Both the position numbers and the translations under genes were made by a program. This document shows, one piece after another, positions 26,101 to 38,100 of a DNA stretch of 64,000 nt. The first letter of the stretch is position 1, and each line of letters begins with the position of its first letter. The DNA is from Cydia pomonella (taxonomy: Eukaryota > Arthropoda > Insecta > Lepidoptera > Tortricidae): positions 17,718,550 through 17,782,549 of the forward strand of contig NC_084707.1 in assembly GCF_033807575.1 (NCBI RefSeq), in the 5' to 3' direction. The notes below the pieces were generated by a model. It was not told the origin of the DNA and made no database searches. It worked only from the letters and a program-made list of their open reading frames with translations.

Positions 26101-29100
26101 TCGAATGTCGATATTTTCTATGGGAGAGCCAAAATGGCCAACAATAGTTATTAAAAGGTGCTCAGCCTACGTAATATTTGGCTGACGGCAAAAAAATAAC
26201 CTGTATAGCAATAAGGTAAAATCAGAAATTTCTGAACGAATTTACTTTTTAAAGTTTCGCTGACAAACTAGCATACGACCTGCCTGACGGTAAGCAGTAA
26301 ACGTACCCTATATGAACACCTTCATCTGCAGAGGTGCTACATTCGCATTGCCGGTCCACTCGAAAACTATAAATCGAGTTTAAAAAAAAACCTATTGTGA
26401 CCCCTTGAGAAAACCTTAACAGGTAGTTTGTTCCACAGTTGAAGCTTTCGCGGAAGGAAATTACATATAAACCGCAATCTGGTTTATAACCATAAGTACG
26501 TTTGCAGGAAGCACAGAACATTTATTTCGCGCCGACGGGACGCCGGTATCAGCAGGAGACATCAGTTACCAAGACGATACCATTTGCTGTATAACTTGCT
26601 CCGACAGTCACCTGCTGGTCGGTAGAGATTCTGGCACTATTCTCTTCTTCTCACTTGTGAATTTCAAGAAGATTACTTCGATCAATATGAACTCGAGACC
26701 GTACAAATTGGGACTTAATTCTAATTCCAGGTACGTTTACTAAGTCTAAGCTAAAATGAATCCTATTAAACAGCGTTTTACTTGAGTTGAGGAAATGTAA
26801 ATTTTCTATACAGTAATTACAATCCATATTTCAATGACTGCGCCAATGGACTCGGCCAGTAGGTAGCGCGTGTACAGATTGGTGCTGTGCTGACTTTGAA
26901 TTTATGTGAATCGTACGAGACATTTTACGACAAAAGATTCGTTTATTTGTAATATTTATCAGAGGTCCACAAGCAGAGGATATGCCTAACCATTTAGTAT
27001 TTGCCATTAGGATTTGCCTAACCATTTAGTATGAACTAATGAAGGATAATTTCGATGAAATTTAATTTTATGTCATAACTCACGGTCGTGGTCATGTGTG
27101 CCTTGTGTGCCTTGATCACACGTACCGAGTAAACGGGCGAGACAGTGCTCTCGGCCGAGTACTCGGTGCGTATAAACATAGCGCCGAGTGCTCGGCCGAG
27201 CACTCGGGCGAACGAAGCGGTGAGTCAGTAGTTCGGTGGACGTTCTATCTGCTATGCCGAGTGCCCACCCTCCCGCTTCCCCGCACTGTCTCGCTCGCTC
27301 GCTCGGCAGGTCTGAACGCGCACTGACTCGCCATTCGGTCGTCACATGGGCACATCGCCGCGCGCGTCATATAACTGACTGTCCTAATTTCAAAACATGT
27401 GTGAACAGTTACTCGCTTACATCACTGTCTCGGCCGAGAAACATTTTACTGTCTCCCCGTTTACTCGGTACGTGTGATCAAGGCATAAGGATGACAAAAA
27501 CTTGCTAATCAATAAACGACCTTGAAATTTTAAATTTATCATTTCATTTCGATTATTTCTGTTGACCTGATATCGTATCAGTGGGAAAGTAAAGGTTAAA
27601 GCTCCCATCTGACAAGCTTGACTTTATTTTGGATCGTTCTCAATTTTCAGCAAATTCTACGTAATAGACCAACCCGGTTCATTATACCTCCTCGACACCG
27701 ACATGGCCAATAACATCAGCGTAGGACAGGCGCTACGCAAAGACGTGTGGAGCGCCCTGTGGGCGAGTGACAACCCACAGATGCTAGCCGTGGCTGAAAA
27801 GGCGCGCCTGTATGTCATGCGCGACACGGAGCTCGAAGAGCCGCTCGCGATGCAGGGCTATTTGTGCACATTCAAGGTAACCATATAGGTATAGCACGTG
27901 TGGGGCAGCGACAACCCATAAACGCTGGCTACGGCTAGAAGGCTTGCAAGGCTATCTGTGCACATTCAAGGTAAATGTAGGTGTAGGACGTGTGGGCCGG
28001 TGATAGGGAACGTGCATGAACTGTAGGAGGCAGCACAGGAGCCGTCAGATTTTTGGCGCGAGGCGTAAATGTGATGTTTTTTGTTCCGATGTAGCCCACA
28101 AGATGGCAGAACCTACTATGCACATGAAAACACGTGACGTGTACATGTGCATGTTTATGGTTCCGATTCAGGCCACAAGATGGCAGACCCTCCAACGCGC
28201 ACGGTCCCTATAGCTTTTAGACTACGTAAACGTACATATATACGTTTCCTCCGAGATTACCAAGCAAAATATTGGTCATGTAAATAATATTATAGTACTT
28301 GATTTCCAAACTATTGTGATTTGTCAAAATTAAATGCCTCCAATTTTAATTAATATACCTGCCTAATTCAACTTTTCAGGAGCTGGAGATCACAACAGCG
28401 CTACTTGACGGTATTACAGATAAATGCACGCCGCAACACATCGTGCGAGTAGAAGTCAAGTCCCTGAGAGACACTCGGCAGCTCATCGAGAAGGTCGGCT
28501 TGAAGGAAGCCGAGAACTTCATTAAGGATAACCCACACCCGCAGTTATGGTATGTTTACACTAATGTATTTGCTTACAAAATATGTACTTTTTGTTTGAA
28601 CTGAATTGCGTTGGCGTCAGTAACAGTAACCCTGGGCGGCGGCAATATGGGTTAAATAAGTGGCTCCAGCGTAGGCTTCTCCTGTCTAGTTTTTTAAAAT
28701 GGGATTTGGCTTAAAGGGATACTTGCTAGGATTGACAGGAAACGGCACTGGCGCTATGTATAAAAAGCTTGGACCGGCACATAACCCATTTGAGAAAATT
28801 ACAAAAGCTACTGTACAATATGACTGTCATCGCTACCATATATCTACATTTGCTGTATAAGGCCATTCTTGTATAGTATTTGGTAATTGAGCTGTGGATA
28901 TAGAGATTTATAATAATAATAATAATAAATTTTAATAATAATAATAAATTTATTTCATTCAATATAAAATGATACAATAATACAAGGGGTTGAGACCTTC
29001 TAGTAGGTATATAGAACCTGTGTCAGAAAGTCTCGCTCTTCCAATTGGTAACTAATTAGAACATTTTAATATGATTTGAGTATAACTATGTTACATTGAG

Positions 29101-29151
29101 TATCTTAAGAACTAAAACTAAAGAACTAAGTAACAAAATTGCAAGCTAAGA

Positions 29152-29183
<32 letters not shown>

Positions 29184-32100
29184 GCGTGTGCGTGTGCGTG
29201 TGCGTGTGCGTGTGTGTGTGTGTATCTATCGCTCGAGCTTTTTTACAAGGGTGGGGAGAGATACCGTGTCGAAAGCTTTTTTAAGATCGAGAAAGACAGC
29301 TAGGCATTTATTTCCATTATCAACATCTTTAGTTACCCTAGTAGTTAGGTGAAGGATAGCGTCTTCTGTCGATGTCCCCTGTCTGAACCCAAATTGGAAT
29401 TTCGATAAAAGTTGAAATTTATTGAGGTAGTTAACGAGTCTAATATTAATCAATTTTTCTATTATTTTAGATACGGTAGTAAGAACCGAAATCGGCCTGT
29501 AGTTGTTTGGTTCAGTTCTCTCACCACTCTTGTAGACAGGTGTGACTAAAGATTTCTTTAGAGGTTTAGGGAAAACACCCTGGGCGAAACATAAATTTGT
29601 TAGGTGGCTGAGTATTGGGGCTATAATGGATTTGCAAAGTTTAAGAAACCTTGTAGGCACACCATCAGTGCCCGTCGCGCTATCAGACTTAAGGGACGTG
29701 AGGATATTTTCCACCTCGTGGGGGTCAGTTTCAAGTAGGACAAAAGATGAGGGCAATGAGTGATTTTGTATAGAGCTAGTGTCAGTTGTTGAAACAAAAC
29801 CAGAGCCAGCAATCTCAGATGCTAGTTGTTTTCCAATGTTTGTGAAGAAATTATTAACGTGGTTTATCGCATCCTTTGGGTCAGGTTTGTGTTTTAGAAG
29901 TTCGGAGTTGTCACTTTTATTTCCCTTGAAGTTAGTAATACTCTTGATAGTAGACCATAAAGCTTTAGAGTTTTTCTTGTTTTGTTCCAATAACTGACGT
30001 TCGTATGTGCGTTTTAGTTTTTTAATTAAATTTGTTGTAAAATTTCGGTACCTTTTGAACGTAACCCTCAGTGTCTCATTTTCCGGTTCAGATCTAAGTT
30101 TCATCTGCATTTTGTTCCTGTTTTTGATGCAGCGCAGAATACCCGGTGTGATCCACGGTTTAATTATTCTACGACCTCTAGGTAAAGATTTAACCGTTTT
30201 ACTTTCATTGAGTGATTCATTTAGGTTGTTAATTAATTGGTTTATAATATAGTTTGGATCAGTGCTAGATAATAAAGCTTCTAGGTGCTTATCGAGTAGC
30301 TTTTCCACGGCGATTTTGTAGTTTATGACTTCGATCGATTTACGAGTGGTTTCAACTGTTTTGTTAAAGGATAGGAGTAAGAACGTGGTGGAGTTATAAC
30401 AGAAGTAGTGTACCATTTTTATGTGTAACATGCTGGTAACATACCATACATGCCATTACCTGTCACTGTCGAGTTAAATTGGGCCCCTTAACCAACAAGT
30501 AATGCGTCGAGTAGAGAAAAATCTTTTTTTCTCTACATTATTATAATATCTGAAAAATAAATCAACTACGATGATTTTGCATTTTGCGCGCCACATTAGA
30601 AAGAAAGAAAATACATTTATTTAACGCCACAACACACAGACACAGACCTAACGGGATACGGTTTATAATGAACATTCACACCTTCCAATAAGGTTTACTA
30701 TAGCGTGCTCTACTATACTCAACTATAAAATCTTAATGCGATACCAAATAAAAGTTTATTCTTTTCCTTCAGGTTACTATTAGCTGAAGCAGCATTAAAA
30801 AACTTAGAAACGGAGTCAGCTTTGGAGACGGCGGAGGCGGCTTTCGTACGGCGTAACGACTACGCGGGAATTAGATTCGTCTCACGACTGAACGCGCTGC
30901 ATTCGAACGCGCTGAAGAAGGCAGAAATACTAACTTACTTTAAAGACTTTGATGCAGCTGAAAAGATATACCACGATGAAGATAGGAGGTAAGTACCACC
31001 TCCCCAATGTTTCGTTTAATAGCTTTACTAGAGGGCAAGGCACCGAAATTTCTGTCTTTGCACATACAGAATGTAACAAAAAGAGTGGAGGTCCGTTTGA
31101 GAGCGTATTCGGTATTGTGTTCTGATTAGGAAAAAGTAGAAAAAACATTTTTTGGCTTTTGTATAGAGGCTTCGCCGACTTGGACGACATGCCCCATAGA
31201 AAAACATTTTTTTTTGTTTCAAATTTTTTTTTTCTTTTTCTAATCAAAACACAATACCGAATATGCCCTTAAATGGATCCCCACTATTGTTGTTACATCC
31301 TGTATGTGCAAAGACATAGAAATTTCGTTGCCCTGCCAATGCCCTTTAGTAAAGCTATTAAACTAAACATTCTAGAGGTGGTACTTAACGTAAAGTAAAT
31401 GAATTTTCTGCGGTATGACGTATAGTTAACTTACTAACATATATAGTCACTAACTTCAATGTGTGACCCACTTCGTATAGTAAATTAAAGTTACTTAGAA
31501 TTACTATGTTATTGATAGGCTATGTTGACATTGAAAAATTAACAATTGCTCGTGTTAGGAGCTCGTAATGATGCTGCTTCATCGAAATTGTATGTTATTC
31601 AAACATGTATTACATGTGATGGTTATAGAATCTACCACCAACAATACTTTATCAACTTAGATCTAAGATTTAACTCAGACTATACGTAGGTATATATTTT
31701 TTAAGAAAATACTGAGCAGAAAAGTAGAAAATTGGCTTCAAATCAAATAACTAGTCTACCATATTTAATTTCCCCCAGAGACTTGGCCATAGCACTCCGG
31801 AAGCGCCTCGGCCACTGGTTCCGCGTGGTCGAGTTGCTCAAGCAATCCGCGAGCACCACGGACGCGCAAGTCAAGCAGGCCTACAGCAACATCGGCGACT
31901 ACTATATAGACCGACAGAATTGGTAAAACGCGATTTCAAATCATATTCATCAATATTATATTTATAGTATGTATGTGTATATATATGTATGTATGTGTGT
32001 GTTATATTTATAATATGTTTGTATTTATATTTATATGTTTTGTATTTATATGTTTGTATATGTTGTTTAGTTTATAAGTATATTAGTTTGCTTTTCTTTT

Positions 32101-35100
32101 TAATTCATTGACTTTTTTCTCTCTCTCTGCACCAATTGTAAGTGTCTCTGTTTGGCCCTATAGTTGACTGGTAGAGAATGCTATTTCGAATTAAGTCCGC
32201 CATTTGTACATTGTTGTATATATTTTGTGTAATAAAGTTTAATAAAGTGGCGTTCTCTCGTTTCGGAGGCCAAGATTCTTTTTGGATCGCTGAGCCAAAG
32301 CAGTTAGTTAGTTTAGTTTAAAGTTTAATAAAATAAATTGGTCAGTAGTTCCGGCTGACTCTTCATTTTATTGTTGGAAGAGTTGCGATGTCTAGAAATA
32401 TCGTGCTTTGAATTTGAAATTATGTTGTAACTCTGGTATAATTGTATATGAAAACCGTCGAGGGCATCGAAACCGAGCCACAGCAAGAGCTCAAGTGAGA
32501 CGAACTTGTGGACTCGCACTGTAATCTGTTAATAAGTCATTGAAATCTTTGGGCACTATGGGTGACTTCCTGAAAGGAAACTGTCACTAAAAAGTGACCT
32601 TATCGCTTTATTTGTACCTACAGTCGACGTCAAAGGCATATTTACACTTTTGCACCTTACTCCTTTCTAATAAGGCGAAAAATGTAAGCGTATCTTTGAG
32701 GTCAACTGTGCCTATATTTTTACTTACACTGTAACAGATGAAAATATTTTTGTCAGTCAGGGATATTAACTGTCTCAAAACTCTAAACCTTAAATTACAT
32801 TCTCTAAATGATTACCAACAGGACCGGAGCTCTCGAGTATTACACGATGTCCAATAACACGGAAGGGTTGAAGAAATGTTACATGGCGCTCGAGGACAAC
32901 GAAGCCCTGTCGAAGCTGTTCACTGGCTTGCCTAGGCAACCTAAGGTTTGGAACAAGTTTTGGTTTTTTCAGTTCATTTTACAGCTATCTACACATAAAA
33001 GACGATTTCGTAGAACCCGTCTCATATCTCAGTTATAAAAGGGGTTAAACTCCATAGGAAGCGTGCGTGAACTGTACTGCACAGCACACTTTCATGTACG
33101 GTGTCGGAATATCCAGTAGTATGATACCACATAAGTTCAATTACCAATAATCAAAGTATGTATTGGTTTTTAGGGTACATATTAGTTTCATCCGAGATAT
33201 AATTAAATACGTTAGGTAACTGTTTTTTTTTTCAGGATGCACCCATGAAAACGAACATGGACGAGATGGGTGACATCATCAATGAAACACCTTCCATTCA
33301 AGGAATTATGCAGCTAAAGGAGACAGGTCGCATGTTACAAGCTGCGGCCATGGCATTTCAGGTACTTTACCATTACCGCCAACTTGTAAAATAATAAGGA
33401 CGTTTTTCTTCAACAATTTTTATTTATGTTTTAGCTTGCTAACATTGAGGCATCAAAATGCGTGTCTCCATCCCGCATAAAGAAATTATACATCCTAGCA
33501 GGACACCTGTACACTCAGAACTCTGTGGGTAAGTAAATAATAACTACAAAGTGTGATGAATGTGGGTACTTAGCCAAATATATTACCTAATATATAAGTG
33601 GGTAGCACTAGATTTCTTTGTCTCGATTAAATACTGTAACGAACGGACGTGTGTTATTTCTGCAACCCTTAGTCGGACGCCACCCCCTTCATCCCTATTT
33701 CTCACAAAGTATTGACAATGGTCCAATTACTGAAATAGATCTTGCTAGATCTATCTAGTAGTTGCACTCAACCGGTCTTCAATGGCAATCATCGTTAAAA
33801 GGACTATGCGTCATAAAGGTCTAAAAACCAACAGAGTTGAGAATAAGGTGATTAGATAGGTATTTCTATGTACTTCATTTCGTTCTATAGGCATTAGGCA
33901 CCAAGCGGAATTGCATTGCAGAACTGAGATATTTGTATTTTAGTCAAAATGTCATTTATTTATTTATTTATTTTTTTTATTCCGAAAAGGTAAGCATTTG
34001 ACCACAATCTCACCTGATGGAAAGTGCCGATGTAGTCTAGGATGGAACATGCTTACCTAAAAGATGTCTATTCACTCTCGATTTAAAAAGGTCCAAGTTA
34101 TAGTGGACTGGGAATAGATTTGCAGGAAGTGAATTCCACTCCTTAGCCGTACGCATGATAAAGCTGGATGCGTAGCGTTTAGTGCGAATCAGTGGTAAAG
34201 TAACGACGTAAGGGTGAAACGCAAGTCCGCGTCTAGTCCCACGGTGGCAGAACGGAGATGGGGGGATAAGAGTATGTAATCCCATCGCACACTCCCCGAA
34301 ATGTATCCTGTAGAATACCGATAAACAGGCTACCTTTCTACGGTGTTCTAGGCTCTGCAGTCTAGCCTCTACCAATCTCGCATCCCCAATAAGCTTCCTA
34401 GCGCGTTTGTCTATGGAATCTAGGGTGGCTAGCTGATACTTGGCGGATCCATCCCAAAGGTGACAACAATACTCCATACACGACCGGACTTGAGCCATGT
34501 AAAGCTGAAGAAGCTGCTCCGGTGTGAAGTACTGCTTGACCTTAGAAAGGACGCCTAATCGTCTAGCTGCAGATTTAGCCAGAGATTCAATATACGCCCC
34601 GAAGCTCAGGTTAGATGAGATACTTGTGCCAAGTAGCTGGAGATGGTTGGATATCGGTACGGATACATCCCGGAAAGTCGGAGTCAGGTCGAAAGGACTC
34701 CGTTTCGCAGAGAACAGACACGCCTGTGTTTTGGTAGCGTTGAATTTGACCAGGTTTGCGTCGCCCCAATCGGATACTACCTTAAGTGTCAAATTCAGAC
34801 GGTCTACCATAGCCTGTCGATTAGATTGGACTTCCTCTTTTTTGGCCCGAGCATTGGAGAGATATCTGTCCACGACAGTGCTGTCATCGGCATACCCAAA
34901 AGTATCTGGGACTAGCATGTCGTTGATATGCAGCAGAAATAAGGTCGCGGACAGAACAGAGCCCTGAGGAACACCGGCATTAATAGCCCATTGGTCAGAT
35001 GTGTAGCCATCTAACACCACCCGGATGGAACGTTCACTCAGGAAATTCTCAATCCAGTTGCACAGGCCGGCTGGTATCCCATATGCTGGAAGCTTGCTCA

Positions 35101-38100
35101 CCAAACTTGCATGCCAGACCCGGTCGAATGCTTTAGAGACATCGAGAGATACCGCAAGGGCTTCACCGTGCCTCTCAATTGCCTCGCTCCAAAGATGGGT
35201 AGCATGCACCAGAAGATCTCCAGTCGAACGACCCTCGCGGAAGCCATACTGAGAGTCGCTGAGTAAATCGTTATCCTCTAGGTGTGTTAGGAGCCGCTTA
35301 TTCAGTACACGCTCCATAATCTTGCAGAGTATGGAGGTGACCGAGATTGGTCGGTAATTGGCTGGGTCTGAACGACTACCTTTTTTGGGCACGGGTTGCA
35401 CGTTTGCAAGCTTCCAACACGAGGGTACTACGCCAGTTTCGAGCGACAGGCGGTATAGGCGTGTTAAGATTGGGGACAACTCGGCTGCACAGTTTCGCAA
35501 GACAATAGCAGGGATTCCGTCGGGACCGCTGGCTTTATTCACGTCTAACGTTCGCAGTATTTTGAGGACTTCCTTTTGATGTATATGAACATCCCTCATG
35601 GAAATATTCATTTGAGGAAGCACGGGTGGAAGTTTACCGGCTGAGTCAAGACGTGAATTCTTAGCGAAAAGAGAAGCGAACAGGTCAGCTTTCTCATTCT
35701 TATTAATTCATCATTCTTATTAACTAGGCAATAGAGTCCAAGTAAGTAAATTAACTGCTGCAGGGTAGATATTCGCGCATCGATGCTAGGGCGGCAAACC
35801 ATTCGCCGCGCTGACCCTGTGGTGGACTAATAGAGTTCATCATTCGCCGCGCTGACCCATTAGTCCACCACTATCTCTATTTACCTACTCATTTCGTTCT
35901 ATAGGCACATAGCGGAATTCCATTGCAGAACTAAGATATTTGTATTTTAATCAAAATGTCATCACCCTTATTAACTAGGCAATAGAGTCCAAGTAAGTAA
36001 ATTAATTGCTACCCTATGTTCGCGCACCGCTGCGAGCGCGGCAAACCATTCGCCGCGCTGACCGTGTGGTGGACTACCTATCTAATGACCTAACTCTCAT
36101 ATCTGTTGGGTTTTGTACAAAGTTGCCCATGGTCCCATGCTTGTATGATAAGTAACTTATCAGAAGTTTCACATTTGGTGGTAAATACGTTAATTGAACA
36201 AGATTTCCATCCGTGTAAAGTCAGTACTACGTACTAAATAGTGGTTTACGTTAAATCAGACGGAGCAAAGGGGCGGGAAGCCTTGCGAAGCTTCCGCCTG
36301 GGCGCCGCGCAGCACTGGCTGGAGATGGCGGCGGAGCGCGCGCTGGCCCGCCCGCCGCGCGCCGACGCCGCCGTGCGCGCGGCCGCCCGCCTGCACGCCG
36401 TCGTCGACGACTTGCATCCCGAGCAGCACCTACAGGTAGGATGGCGGCCCATTTAGACGCGCTGTAACGCTGGTTCCAAATCGCAGCGGAGCGCGCTTTG
36501 GCCCGGCCTCCATGCTCCGACACCGCATTTACACACCTTCGTAGATGACTTGCATCCCGCGCAGCACCTACAGATAAACAAGTATGATGGAGGGCGATTT
36601 AGACGCGCTGTAACGCTGGTTCCAAATGGCAGCGGAGCGCGCTTTGGCCCGGCCTCCATGCTCCGACACCGCATTTACACACCTTCGTAGATGACTTGCA
36701 TCCCGCGCAGCACCTACAGATAAACAAGTATGATGGAGGGCGATTTAGACGCGGTGTAACGCTGGTTCCAAATGGCAGCGGAGCGCACTTTGGCCCGGCC
36801 TCCATGCTCCGACACCGCATTTACACACCTTCGTAGATGACTTGCATCCCGCGCAGCACCTATAGATGAACAAGTATGTTGGAGGGCGATTTAGACGCGG
36901 TGTAACGCTGGTTTCAAACGGCAGCGAAGCGTGCTTTAGCGCGGCCTCCGTGCTCCGACGCCGCATTTCCACGCCGTCGTCGATCACTTGCATTACCTAT
37001 AGATAAATGTCAGGTCAAAAGACACGCACGATGCTGCTGCCCGGGCGCGACGCACCCCTAGTTTGAGATGGCATTAAAGCGCGCTATAGCACAAGGTCCT
37101 GACTTGATTAGGAATGCTCAGGGACAGAAAAAGGAGCTTTGCTAAGAACGAGGCATTCTAAATAATCAGAACACAACTTTATTATTAGGTTTATTGTTAC
37201 TTCAGCGTGTAATATTGACCACCTCAAGCGGTTACTTATCTAATTCTGCTAATTGTAGGTACGAAGGTACCTTTGTATTGTCTTCATTCAATACTAGGAA
37301 CTGGCAAACCTAATTAGTCAATGAAATTATACATAAGAGATATATTAGTATAACGTCAAGTCAATAAAAGGGCAAGGAGCACGAAGTCATATGACGCGTT
37401 CGCACGACTCGTACAAGTAGAACCAACTGACCTCAGCGAAATGACACGCACATCGCACAGGTTTCACCACATTTACTTGTTTGAAGTTGCACATTAATAA
37501 TTTTAGTCTATAATGATAAATTAATAACAATTGGATAAGTTACAGTCGGATAAATAAACCAACTACTTGAATGTAGGTATACATTTATTTGCAGATTCTA
37601 GGTATGCTAAATGGTAAGTACCTACTGTACCTAGGTACATAGTTAACGAATTAATTTACAAGGACGTAATTTATATATGCTGATGTGCTCTGATTTTCTG
37701 TCTTCAGGTATGGTGCACAATAGCATCGATAGCAGTCGAAGCGAGAGCGTTTGAATTATGTTCGAAGGCATTCATTAAACTCGAAGCAATCGATGTGAGT
37801 ATACTGTATAAGTCTTTCGTTCTGAACTCAGCTCGTCAAAAGAATCTATTCAATATTGTTTTTCAAACGACGAACAGGTCTTGTAATGAGATACGGTCTA
37901 TGAGGTGAGGAATGTAAACGCTCGAGGTAGATTTCTGAAAATATTTAATTCTATTTTTTATTCAAACTAACAACATAAATATCGTCTATCGTTGTTGCTT
38001 GCCACCTTCAGAATGAATCGCCTGCAGATCTTTATTCCTTCAGCAGGGCGATAGTTCTGAATTCAAATAATCGTTGCCAGTTATCTACCACGAGACTGAA

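Noticed and set aside
29152..29352. ORF with alternating Cys-Val and Arg-Val
   Set aside because: Translation of the TG/TGCG microsatellite.
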